From Comamonadaceae bacterium (GTDB lineage: Bacteria > Pseudomonadota > Gammaproteobacteria > Burkholderiales > Burkholderiaceae_C): a DNA stretch of 51,869 bases. The position numbers were made by a program, and so were the translations under genes. This document shows, one piece after another, positions 1-8,393 of the stretch (positions within the stretch are counted from its first letter, which is position 1; the number at the start of each line of letters is the position of its first letter). The stretch is taken from NCBI GenBank assembly GCA_947371915.1, contig CANBRM010000009.1, forward strand, positions 1 through 51,869, in the 5' to 3' direction. A model generated the notes under the pieces. It made no database searches, was not told the origin of the DNA, and was given only the letters and a program-made list of their open reading frames with translations.

Positions 1-3000
1 GACATCACCGCTGGTAAAGCTTTGGTGGCTGTGCCTAAGTCTGTGTTGGACAGCGCCGGTGAAGGCGCTGCCAGCGTGACCGCCACCATCACCGACGTGG
101 CAGGCAACACCAGTTCACCGAGCCCCGCAACGGCTATCAACATCGACACCCAAGGTGGCGGCGCTAACGCCACCGTGACCTTCACAGGTTTGACCGTCGA
201 CGTGCCAACTTTGGCCGTGGGTGACTCCAAAGACACGGGCAGCAGCACGACTGACTTCATCACCAGCGACCGCACTTTGACCATTCAAGGCACTGCGTCT
301 GGTTTCAGCAATTTTGGCTTGGCAGTCAATGACAAAGTGTGGGTGCAAATCTTGGCACCCGATGGCGTGACGGTGGTGGCCGAAGGCGGCGTGGTGCCAG
401 ACGGTGCGGGCGTGTTCACGTTCAGCAATCAAAGCATCAGCTTGCCCGACGGCAAGTACACCATCAAGACCTCGGTGGTGGATGGTTTGGGTAACCTCGT
501 CAAAGCTGGCGACACCCAATTTTTGGTGATTGATGGCAGCGGCAACAGCAACCCTGGCAACGCACCAAGCACAGTCGACGGCAACACGGCTGTGACCTTC
601 AGCGGCTTGTCGATCCACGACACGGCCCTCGGCTCGATCGACTCAGGCAGCAGCACGACCGACTTCATCACCAGCGACAACACCTTGGTGATCGAAGGCA
701 ATGTGACGGGCTTCACCAATACCGGTGGCACTGCAGGCGACAAAGTGTTGGTGCAAATCTTGAACAGCAGCAGCGTGGTGGTGGCACAGAAATTCGTGAC
801 GCCAGATGTCAGCAACCACTTCGCGTTTGACAACAAAGCGATGTCGTTGGCTGACGGTCAGTACACGATCAAAACGTCCATCGTTGACGCCGCTGGCAAC
901 TTGGTGAAGGCGGGTGACTCACAAGCGTTGGTGATCGACACCAACGCCAACGGCACCAACCCTGGCAGCAACCCCGGCAACCCCAACCCTGTGGACCCGA
1001 ACGCAAGCGGCGTGACGTTCTCTGGCCTGACCATCAACGGTTTGGACAGCTACGACACCGGTTCGAGCAGCACCGATTTCGTGACCAGCGACAAAACGCT
1101 GCTCATAACCGGCAAAGTCACGGGTTACAGCGCAGCAGGTGGCGGCATTGGCGACAAAGTGTTGGTGCAAATCATGGCGGCCGATGGCGTGACCGTGGTG
1201 GCACAAAGCTTTGTGACACCCGATGTGTTCACCGGCCAATACACGTTTGACAACAAGGCCAACAACTTGGCCGATGGCAAATACACCATCAAGACCTCGA
1301 TCGTCGATGCGTCGGGTAACACCGTCAAACCCGGCGACAGTCAGCTTTTGGTGATTGACACCAACAACGGCGGTACCACCCCAGGTAGCAACCCCGGCAA
1401 CGAGAATGGCCAACCCAACTCAGCCGTGGACAGCAACACGGGGGTGACGTTCTCTGCGTTCTCGATCACCGACGCGACCAAGCAATCGGCAGACACCGGT
1501 TCGAGCAGCTCCGACTTCATCACTGGCGACGCCACCTTAGTGTTCAAAGGCACGGCCGCTGGCTTCACCACCGCAGGTGGCGCAGCAGGTGACCGCGTGC
1601 GTGTGCAAGTGTTGGCGGCCGACGGCGTGACCGTGGTGGCCGAGCAGTATGTGACGCCTGATGGCAGCGGCAACTTCGTGTTCGACAACACAGCCAACAC
1701 ATTGTTTGATGGCAACTACACCGTCAAAGTGGCGGTGGTCGATGCGGCAGGCAACGTGGTCAAAGCGGGCACAGCGCAGCCTTTGGTCATCGACACCAGC
1801 GCAACCATCAACCCTGGCAATGCCAACGGTGTGGACACCAACACCTCAGCCACGTTCAGCGGTCTGACCATCAACGACACAGCCAATGGTTCGAACGACG
1901 ATGGCACCAGCACAAGCGACTTCATCACGACAGACGCGACCTTGATCTTTGCAGGCAAAGTCACCGGCTTCACCGCCACAGGTGCCACAGCCGGCGACAA
2001 AGTGTTGGTGCAAATTGTGAACAGCAGCAACGTGGTGGTGGCGCAGCAGTTTGTCGCGCCAGACGTCAGTGGCAACTACGCGTTTGACAACAAGGCCAAT
2101 ACCTTGGCCGATGGCATCTACACCATCAAAACATCCATCGTGGACGTTGCAGGCAATACCGTCAAAACGGGCGACAGCCAAGCTTTGACCGTCAGTGCCA
2201 GCGCAGGCAATACCGTGAACATCACCGGCATCACCACCGACAGTGGCGCGAGCGGTACCGACTTCATCACCAACGACCAAACCTTGATCGTGTCAGGCAA
2301 CGTGACAGGCTATGTGCCCGCCTCGAACAACCAAGTGCACGTCACGGTGTTGGCCGCTAATGGCACCACAGTCATTACGGACCAATTTGTCACGCCTAAC
2401 GCCTCCGGTGTTTGGACGTTTGACAACACCCCCAACACCTTGGCCGCTGGCAACTACACCTTGCGTGCCGAGTTGGTCAGTGCTGCCCATGTATCTTTGG
2501 GTGTGGTGAAAAACCAGGCTTTGGTGATTGAAATCGCAGCAACGCCAGATGCCACGTTGACGTTCTCTGGCTTGACCATTCACGATGTGGCCAACGGTTC
2601 GACCGACACAGGTTCGAGCACCAGCGATTTCATCACCAGCGATAGAACGCTGATGGTGGAGGGCAAAGTGTCTAACTTCTCAGCGGCGCATGTGGCTGCG
2701 GGTGACAAGGTGTTGGTGCAAATCTTGAATAGCAGCAACGTGGTGGTGGCACAGCAATATGTGGCCCCAGACCTGAGCGGCAACTACACGCTGGACAACC
2801 GCACCAACAGCTTGGCCGATGGCAGCTACACCATCAAGACGTCCATCGTTTCAGCGGCGGGCAACTTGATCAAGGCGGGCGACACACAAGCCTTAACCAT
2901 CGACAACCTCGCCCCAACAACGCCAGCGACCGCGCCTACCAGCTACGTCGACAACGTGGGCAACATTCAAAGCACCACCAGCACGGCTGCGACGACCGAT

Positions 3001-6000
3001 GACACCACACCCGGTTTGAACATCGGCACCGTGCCAGCTGGCACAACGCCTAAGTTGTATGTGGATGGCGTGGCGGTGGCTGCGGTTTACGACCCAGTTG
3101 CAGGATCATTGACGCCTACGACGGCATTGAGCTTGGCCCCACATGCTTTGACCTACACCTTGACCGATACAGCAGGCATGGAAAGTTTGCCTAGCCCAGC
3201 GTTGAACGTGACCATCGTCGGCAACCCCGTGTTCTCCAGCGGTGCGACAGCATCGTTTGCTGAAAACACCGCGACGACCACGACCGTCTACGATGCGCAA
3301 GCCGACGCAGACACAGGCATCACCTACACCTTGACCGGTGCAGACGCCACCAAGTTCGCGATCAACAGCACCACCGGTTTGGTGACCTTTGTGACCTCGC
3401 CTGACTTTGAAGCGCCGACAGACGCGGGTGCCAACAACGTGTACGACATCACAGTGCGTGCGACCAATGCGGCCGGTGCTTTCACCGATAAAGCTGTGGC
3501 CGTGACCGTGACCAACGTGAACGACAAGCCTGTGTTGACCTTTGGTTCCACGACCAATTACTACGAAAACTCCGTTGCAACCGCCATCAACACCGCCATC
3601 ACGGTGGCCGACCAAGACAACACCACGCTGACCAGCGCCACGGTGTCGATCTCGGGGGGTTACGTGGCCGGCCAAGATGTGCTGAGCTTCACCAACGTGT
3701 CGGGCACGATGGGCAACATTGCTGCCACCGTATCGGCCGGTGTGATGACACTGACCTCTGCGGGTGGTACCGCAACGTTGGCGCAATGGCAGACGGCTTT
3801 GCGTGCTGTGTCCTACACCAACACCTCGGACATCCCAACCACAGCCGCCCGCACGGTGAGCTATGTCATCAACGACGGTGCTTTGAACTCCACCGCCATC
3901 ACGTCGACGTTGAACGTGGTTGCGTTGAACGATGCGCCTGTGGCTGCGTACTCCTACGTGGACAGCCATGCCCTCGTGACCCTGACTGTGCCCACGGTGA
4001 CGGTGACCGACAGCAGCACGGCTGCGACGGCGGTTGGCGCCAACGCCACCTTCACGTTGACCTTCAGCGAAGCCATCGATGCCAGTACGTTGACGGCTGC
4101 CGACATCGTGGTGACCAACGGTACTTTCCAGTCGTTGACGCAAGTCGATGCCACGCATTGGACCGTGGTGGCCAAGGCACCCGCTACAGGCGCGGGGGTG
4201 ATGGCCATCAGTTTGGCTGACGCTAGCTACAAGAGTTTGTTGGGTGTGGACGGCTCCAGCGGTTCAGCCACGCAGCCTTTCGGCACATCCAGCTTGCCGA
4301 TGGTTATCAACGGAACCACAGGTGCAGACACCTTGGTTGGCGGCGATGCGGCGGACACCATCACCCTCAACGGGGGTGTTGACAAAGTGTTTGCCGGTGC
4401 GGGTGACGACATCGTCTCCATCAACAGCAGCAGCTTGACCAGCATGGCTGTGGCCGCTAACGGCATGGAGATTGACGGCGGCGCAGGTATCAACACCTTG
4501 AAACTGGACATTGCGGGTGGCACGCTTGATTTGACCAATGCCGCAGTGGCGGCCAAATTGGGGCACTTCAACTCGATCGACATCAGCGGCACGGGCAGCA
4601 ACTTCATCACCTTGAGTGTTGATAACGTGCTCGCGTTGGCCAAGGGAACGGCTGATGACATCACAACAGCCGCCAACGAAGCCAAGATGTTGGTGATCAA
4701 CGGCGGCCAAGGTGACGGTGTTTATTTGTTGAACACAGCGGCTTGGACGCAGTCCCCTGATACGGTTTCTGGCTTTGACCTTGCCAATTTGTATGGGCCT
4801 GGTTATGGATTTAATATCGATTGGAACTACTACGAGCTGACGCTCAATGGCGCGACCATCTACATCATTGAACTCATGGCATCGCCAAGTGATCCTTTAT
4901 CGATTCCTGCAGCCAACGCCTACAACGGCGGCATGACGCAGGCGGTCACCATCGACAGCTTGTTTGCAGCAGGCTTTACCGATGTGGAAACAGCTTTGGC
5001 AACGCCTCAAACTTTCAAGGGTGTGGCGGTGACGTTTGCTGGCACTGCGGCGGACTTGACGACTTTGGGCAAGTACCAATACCTCAACGCCAGCAGCGTG
5101 TGGACGGACGTGGCCGCAGGCCTGACCGACGCCAATGCGCTGTACTTGGACCACGGCACACAAATCCGTTTCTTGGCCGCCACTGGCAACTCCGCCATGG
5201 CTAAGCCAGACATGCAAGTGCGCTTGGTCGACAGTTCGGTGGCGGTGCCTGCCAACGGCGCGTTCACCAACGCCAGCGTGAACGGTGGCACCTCGGCATT
5301 CAGTGGCCAAGAGATCACCTTGACGGACCATGTGGTGGCACGCATCACCGACAACGCTGCTGCTGTGGCTGCCAACGGTGGCACGGTGACTTACACCTTG
5401 TCATTCAGCGGCCTCGTGGATCCAGCGACTGTCACGATGGCTGACATTGGCGTGACGCACATGTCCAGCACAGGTTCAATGTCCGCCGGCGCCGTGGGCA
5501 ACTTTGTGTACAACTCAGGTGCTCAAAACTGGACGTTCAACGTGGTCGAACCTGCCACTGGCAGCGGCACCACCTTGATCACCTTGCACGATGGCAGCTA
5601 CAACAGCGCAACCGGCACAAGCGGCATGGGCGCAACGGTGGCGCAAACCTATGGCACGGCAGGTTCGACAGACCTGACCGTCAACAGCCTAACCCTGGCT
5701 GCAACGGCCTCGGGTGTGGAAGTCGACACCACCCAAGTGGCCACGTTTGAGGCGCTCCAAGGCGTCAATACCGTGGACCTGACAGGCGGTGGCAACAACA
5801 TCATCAAGCTCGATCTGCATGCGGTCATGCAAATGCCTTCGGCTATTGATAACGCGGCCACCACCAGCGTCAATGAAAGCCACACGGTGGTTGTCAATGG
5901 CAACGGTACAGGTGCGCTGGGTGCGTCGGATGTGTTGCAACTGGTAGACGGTACAAGCTGGACCACATCGGCGTCAGCAACACACCTCACTGCTGCAAGT

Positions 6001-6117
6001 CTGACCAGCGCGTATGGCAGCAACTTTGCCTTCACGTCCGGTCACCAGTACTCGCAGTACACCAACGGCGCGGCCACGCTGTTTGTGGACGAGCAGCTCT
6101 ACCTCCAGAAGCTGTAA
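1..6117 (+). CDS. Giant repeat adhesin, 5' end outside window
   Basis: The frame is open from base 1, so this is the C-terminal 2038 residues of a longer protein; the TTG at 22 is not a real start. Order seen: seven Ig-like repeats of about 115 aa (nt 175-2910), a cadherin-like domain (about 3220-3530, ending in a TVTNVNDKPV motif), a second cadherin/VCBS-like domain (about 3535-3930), a bacterial Ig-like domain (about 3950-4280), a hemolysin-type Ca-binding stretch (GADTLVGGDAADT and GAGDD, about 4310-4430), then repeated 'ITGxGxNxIxL' modules and another Ig-like domain to the end. Cysteine appears absent. This is the architecture of large surface or biofilm adhesins exported by type I secretion; the exporter genes at 11.7-16.4 kb are the likely partner. 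A terminator-like hairpin follows the stop. Ligand and exact family are unknown. Secretion route is inferred from context. Confidence 0.9.
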   Translation, partial: DITAGKALVAVPKSVLDSAGEGAASVTATITDVAGNTSSPSPATAINIDTQGGGANATVTFTGLTVDVPTLAVGDSKDTGSSTTDFITSDRTLTIQGTASGFSNFGLAVNDKVWVQILAPDGVTVVAEGGVVPDGAGVFTFSNQSISLPDGKYTIKTSVVDGLGNLVKAGDTQFLVIDGSGNSNPGNAPSTVDGNTAVTFSGLSIHDTALGSIDSGSSTTDFITSDNTLVIEGNVTGFTNTGGTAGDKVLVQILNSSSVVVAQKFVTPDVSNHFAFDNKAMSLADGQYTIKTSIVDAAGNLVKAGDSQALVIDTNANGTNPGSNPGNPNPVDPNASGVTFSGLTINGLDSYDTGSSSTDFVTSDKTLLITGKVTGYSAAGGGIGDKVLVQIMAADGVTVVAQSFVTPDVFTGQYTFDNKANNLADGKYTIKTSIVDASGNTVKPGDSQLLVIDTNNGGTTPGSNPGNENGQPNSAVDSNTGVTFSAFSITDATKQSADTGSSSSDFITGDATLVFKGTAAGFTTAGGAAGDRVRVQVLAADGVTVVAEQYVTPDGSGNFVFDNTANTLFDGNYTVKVAVVDAAGNVVKAGTAQPLVIDTSATINPGNANGVDTNTSATFSGLTINDTANGSNDDGTSTSDFITTDATLIFAGKVTGFTATGATAGDKVLVQIVNSSNVVVAQQFVAPDVSGNYAFDNKANTLADGIYTIKTSIVDVAGNTVKTGDSQALTVSASAGNTVNITGITTDSGASGTDFITNDQTLIVSGNVTGYVPASNNQVHVTVLAANGTTVITDQFVTPNASGVWTFDNTPNTLAAGNYTLRAELVSAAHVSLGVVKNQALVIEIAATPDATLTFSGLTIHDVANGSTDTGSSTSDFITSDRTLMVEGKVSNFSAAHVAAGDKVLVQILNSSNVVVAQQYVAPDLSGNYTLDNRTNSLADGSYTIKTSIVSAAGNLIKAGDTQALTIDNLAPTTPATAPTSYVDNVGNIQSTTSTAATTDDTTPGLNIGTVPAGTTPKLYVDGVAVAAVYDPVAGSLTPTTALSLAPHALTYTLTDTAGMESLPSPALNVTIVGNPVFSSGATASFAENTATTTTVYDAQADADTGITYTLTGADATKFAINSTTGLVTFVTSPDFEAPTDAGANNVYDITVRATNAAGAFTDKAVAVTVTNVNDKPVLTFGSTTNYYENSVATAINTAITVADQDNTTLTSATVSISGGYVAGQDVLSFTNVSGTMGNIAATVSAGVMTLTSAGGTATLAQWQTALRAVSYTNTSDIPTTAARTVSYVINDGALNSTAITSTLNVVALNDAPVAAYSYVDSHALVTLTVPTVTVTDSSTAATAVGANATFTLTFSEAIDASTLTAADIVVTNGTFQSLTQVDATHWTVVAKAPATGAGVMAISLADASYKSLLGVDGSSGSATQPFGTSSLPMVINGTTGADTLVGGDAADTITLNGGVDKVFAGAGDDIVSINSSSLTSMAVAANGMEIDGGAGINTLKLDIAGGTLDLTNAAVAAKLGHFNSIDISGTGSNFITLSVDNVLALAKGTADDITTAANEAKMLVINGGQGDGVYLLNTAAWTQSPDTVSGFDLANLYGPGYGFNIDWNYYELTLNGATIYIIELMASPSDPLSIPAANAYNGGMTQAVTIDSLFAAGFTDVETALATPQTFKGVAVTFAGTAADLTTLGKYQYLNASSVWTDVAAGLTDANALYLDHGTQIRFLAATGNSAMAKPDMQVRLVDSSVAVPANGAFTNASVNGGTSAFSGQEITLTDHVVARITDNAAAVAANGGTVTYTLSFSGLVDPATVTMADIGVTHMSSTGSMSAGAVGNFVYNSGAQNWTFNVVEPATGSGTTLITLHDGSYNSATGTSGMGATVAQTYGTAGSTDLTVNSLTLAATASGVEVDTTQVATFEALQGVNTVDLTGGGNNIIKLDLHAVMQMPSAIDNAATTSVNESHTVVVNGNGTGALGASDVLQLVDGTSWTTSASATHLTAASLTSAYGSNFAFTSGHQYSQYTNGAATLFVDEQLYLQKL
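175..2910 (+). repeat. Seven tandem Ig-like adhesin repeats
   Basis: Seven consecutive units of roughly 330-400 bp encode about 115 aa each. They share DTGSS-x-xDFITSD near the start, GDKVLVQIL in the middle, then FDNKANTLADG-YTIKTSIVDAAGN and a terminal LVID. Approximate starts are 175, 595, 1010, 1445, 1850, 2215 and 2560. Unit six is shorter and most diverged. Linkers are Gly/Asn/Pro-rich (NPGSNPGN). Near-identical DNA blocks in units two, five and seven suggest recombination between repeats. A single diverged copy occurs in the second adhesin at about 10018-10355. Confidence 0.9.
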
Positions 6118-6131
6118 TTAGATAGAGGTCC

Positions 6132-6158
6132 GTGGGCTTGGTGCAATGCCAAGCCCAC
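6132..6158 (+). terminator. Hairpin after giant adhesin gene
   Basis: A perfect 10-bp inverted repeat, GTGGGCTTGG (6132-6141) and CCAAGCCCAC (6149-6158), with a 7-nt loop lies 14 bases after the stop codon. Only a short T-poor sequence follows, so it may be a weak intrinsic terminator or an mRNA-stabilising end. Confidence 0.6.
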
Positions 6159-6501
6159 TTGGATGTACGCATCCATTCGGTTGTCACTGAATCATTCGCA
6201 TCAGTGAAGCCAGCGTTACAAAAAAATCCCCAAAACCAATGCCTACGTAATCTGAAGGTTTCAATTTGTGATCGTCACTCAAAAAATGAGTTCTTTCATG
6301 TCACTTATTTTGTTAAGCATCGTTAATACGAGCCATAAAGTTAACACTTTAAGAGTGTGAGAGGTTAAAGTACAGAAACCTGATAAGAAGAAGTAACTAC
6401 TTGTCAAACCGGTCTTAACAAGACTTAACTCATAAAAGCATGAATTGTGGAAAAAATCAATGCGTCTAAGTACGTGCTGATACACAAACTGGAGGCAGGT
6501 C
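6159..6501 (+). promoter_or_regulatory. AT-rich non-coding region upstream of vapB
   Basis: No convincing gene is seen in this roughly 340-base stretch; a 64-codon frame at 6132-6326 runs through the hairpin and has no ribosome site. The stretch is clearly more AT-rich than its neighbours. Two short inverted repeats, ACACT-N5-AGTGT (6344-6358) and GTCTT-AAC-AAGAC (6412-6424), are possible operator sites for VapBC autoregulation. I could not settle on a sigma-70 promoter; TTGTCA at 6401-6406 has no good -10 partner. Confidence 0.35.
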
Positions 6502-6792
6502 ATGAAAGAAGAAAAGTCTAGCAATTCGTTGTACTCGCAAGGGTACTGGTCGGGCTTGGCCCGTACACGAGCCACGCTGAAGGGCGCCACCAAGGCGTTC
6601 ACCAAGATTTTCAAGAATGGCAACTCCCAGGCCGTGCGCATTCCTGCTGAGTTGGGCTACAGCGCGTGGGACATCGACCTGGTCATCGAGCGCCATGGCG
6701 ACGAGTTGCATATCAAACCCGCCCAGCGCCGCATGGGCAACGTGCTGGAAAAGCTCACCAAGTTCTCACCCAATTTCATGTCGAACTTATGA
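6502..6792 (+). CDS. vapB: VapB-family antitoxin (AbrB/SpoVT fold)
   Basis: The 96-aa protein carries the VapB signature TKIFKNGNSQAVRIPAEL at residues 33-50, the swapped-hairpin DNA-binding fold of AbrB/MazE-type antitoxins. Its C-terminal part (about 60-96) would wrap the VapC toxin. The start is set by GGAGG at 6491-6495, seven bases before ATG 6502. This gives about 32 residues upstream of the position where most VapB proteins begin, an unusual Ser/Arg/Lys-rich extension. Its stop overlaps the vapC start in an ATGA, so the two are translationally coupled. Autorepression of the vapBC promoter is expected from the family and not shown here. Identification as an antitoxin is firm; the role of the N-terminal extension is unknown. 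Confidence 0.88.
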   Translation: MKEEKSSNSLYSQGYWSGLARTRATLKGATKAFTKIFKNGNSQAVRIPAELGYSAWDIDLVIERHGDELHIKPAQRRMGNVLEKLTKFSPNFMSNL

Positions 6793-7193
6793 AACCAAAG
6801 TACATGCTCGACACGCACATGTGTGTCTACCTCATGAAAGAACAGCCCATTGCTGTGGTCGAGCGTTTGGCCCCGTGCTACGTAGGCGATGTCGTTATTT
6901 CTGCACTCACCTTGGCTGAGTTAGAGCTGGGTGTGGCGAGTTCGGGCCGTGAGAGTGCGCAAAACCGTTTGGCACTCGACGGCTTCTTAGAAGACGTGTG
7001 GGTCGCCCCGTTTGGCGGCGAAGCAGCCCGAACGTATGGCGAGGTCAAAGGCCAAGCCACGGAGAGCAAGTTAGACCCAGTGGATCAACGCGTGGCTGCC
7101 CACGCGTTGTCGCTGGATGTGACGTTGGTCACCAACCACGATGCGGATTTCGCAATGTATCCGGGCCTGCGGGTCGAAAACTGGGTGAAATAA
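6789..7193 (+). CDS. vapC: VapC-family PIN-domain ribonuclease toxin
   Basis: A 134-aa PIN-domain protein. Acidic active-site residues expected for Mg-dependent RNase activity are visible: Asp in MLDTH (residue 8), Glu in TLAELELG (about 42), Asp in LDPVDQRVAAHA (about 99) and Asp in the TNHDADF segment (about 117). The C-terminal PGLRVENWV motif is the standard VapC ending. Known VapC toxins cleave tRNA or rRNA; the target here cannot be read from sequence. The start is the ATG inside the ATGA overlap with vapB. Only two bases separate its stop from the following OmpA-like gene, so this toxin pair and the surface-protein genes probably share a transcript, which is unusual for a toxin-antitoxin module. 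Confidence 0.9.
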   Translation: MKPKYMLDTHMCVYLMKEQPIAVVERLAPCYVGDVVISALTLAELELGVASSGRESAQNRLALDGFLEDVWVAPFGGEAARTYGEVKGQATESKLDPVDQRVAAHALSLDVTLVTNHDADFAMYPGLRVENWVK

Positions 7194-7195
7194 AC

Positions 7196-8380
7196 ATGAA
7201 AAAATTTTTGGGTCTCGCATGTTTGGTGTGGGCAGTCAGCGCAAGTGCGCAAAACGCCCAACCCGTACAGGCGTATCAACAAAGTTACGCGGACAACAAC
7301 ACCCCTGGGGTGACCAACCCACAGGGCGGCACCTTCAAAGTGCCCCGCATGGTCGTGCCCCAACAGGGGCGCGTTGTGTTTTATCGCAATGCCAACGTGA
7401 CCAGCAAAAAAGTGGCCAGCGTGTACATCAACGGCACTTACCACGCCTCTTTGCAGCGCGGTGGCTACAGCACCGTGTGCTTGCCCCCCGTTAAATTAGA
7501 CGTGGCTGCCCGCATGCAGCAAAACGGCATCGACGTGCGTGACGACTACGACATCGTCAACGCCCTTGTGCTGCAAGGCAGCCAAGACGTGTTTGTGCGC
7601 ATCTCCGAGCAAGGCAATGGCCGCGCTGTCATGGAAGCCGTCAAAGCCGACATGGCGCTGCCCGAGCTGGTCAAAACACGCGAGCAACAGCACACCATCT
7701 CGCGCGTCGCCGAAGCTGTGCCCTGCCAAGAAGACACCGCGCCTGTGGCCAAGCCGCAACCGCAAGAACCGGTCTTCTACACACAAAACATCACCTTGGG
7801 CGCTGACGCCTTGTTTGCCTTTGGCAAATCTGGCATCAACGACATCTCAGACAAAGGTCGCCGCACCTTGGACCACTTGATCGACCGCATCAAGACCGAG
7901 TTTGGCAGTGCCGACCGCGTGCACATGCACGTCGTGGGTCACGCCGATCCGTTTGGCAACCCCGAGAGCAACTTGGCTTTGTCCAAAGCCCGCTCCGCCA
8001 CCATCAAAGAGTACTTTGTGCGCGGCAACTTGCGTGCAGACCGCATCACCACAGATGGCAAAGGCTCGGCGGAACCCATCGTCACTTGCTCACGCGTTCA
8101 AAACGCGGCCAGCATTGATTGCAACAAGCCCAACCGCCGCGTCGTCATTAGCGTGAAAGTCGAACAAAAACTTGACGAAATGACGGAGCACAAAGGCGAA
8201 GTCGAAGAAGTCAAGCCGGCACCCAAGCCCGAGGCTAAGTTGGAGCCCAAGCTCCAACCCAAGTCTCGTGACGACGACGCCAACGACGGCCAAAAAATGC
8301 CCCAGCGTGGCAAGCCCGGCAAACCTGTTCGCGTCATCCGTGCCGCGAAAACCAGCAAAACACCAGCCCCCCTCAACTGA
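7196..8380 (+). CDS. OmpA-family outer-membrane/peptidoglycan-anchored protein
   Basis: A 394-aa protein with a Sec signal peptide (MKKFLGLACLVWAVSASAQ, cut after residue 19). Residues about 35-180 form an unassigned periplasmic domain. Residues about 198-322 form an OmpA C-terminal peptidoglycan-binding domain: the VVGHADPFG motif, the N-LSxxRA-like segment NLALSKARS, a short Cys-containing insert, and the closing NRRVVISV. A Lys/Pro-rich, probably disordered tail follows (about 325-394). The start at 7196 is chosen because the signal peptide begins there; GGGTGA lies just upstream. The gene follows vapC by two bases and precedes the second adhesin by 13 bases. OmpA-like proteins are found beside BapA-type adhesin operons, so a role in anchoring or assembling the adhesin at the outer membrane is a reasonable inference. 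Confidence 0.88.
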   Translation: MKKFLGLACLVWAVSASAQNAQPVQAYQQSYADNNTPGVTNPQGGTFKVPRMVVPQQGRVVFYRNANVTSKKVASVYINGTYHASLQRGGYSTVCLPPVKLDVAARMQQNGIDVRDDYDIVNALVLQGSQDVFVRISEQGNGRAVMEAVKADMALPELVKTREQQHTISRVAEAVPCQEDTAPVAKPQPQEPVFYTQNITLGADALFAFGKSGINDISDKGRRTLDHLIDRIKTEFGSADRVHMHVVGHADPFGNPESNLALSKARSATIKEYFVRGNLRADRITTDGKGSAEPIVTCSRVQNAASIDCNKPNRRVVISVKVEQKLDEMTEHKGEVEEVKPAPKPEAKLEPKLQPKSRDDDANDGQKMPQRGKPGKPVRVIRAAKTSKTPAPLN

Positions 8381-8393
8381 TTGAAAGAACACC

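Noticed and set aside
175-2910. CRISPR-like periodic repeats
   Set aside because: The period is about 350-400 bp, coding, and without conserved short palindromic units or spacers; these are protein-domain repeats.
3106-4158. Minus-strand frame of 350 codons inside the giant adhesin
   Set aside because: Repetitive Arg/Gly/His shadow of a repeat-rich GC gene.
6132-6326. Possible 64-codon gene after the giant adhesin
   Set aside because: Begins inside the terminator hairpin, lacks a ribosome site, no family.
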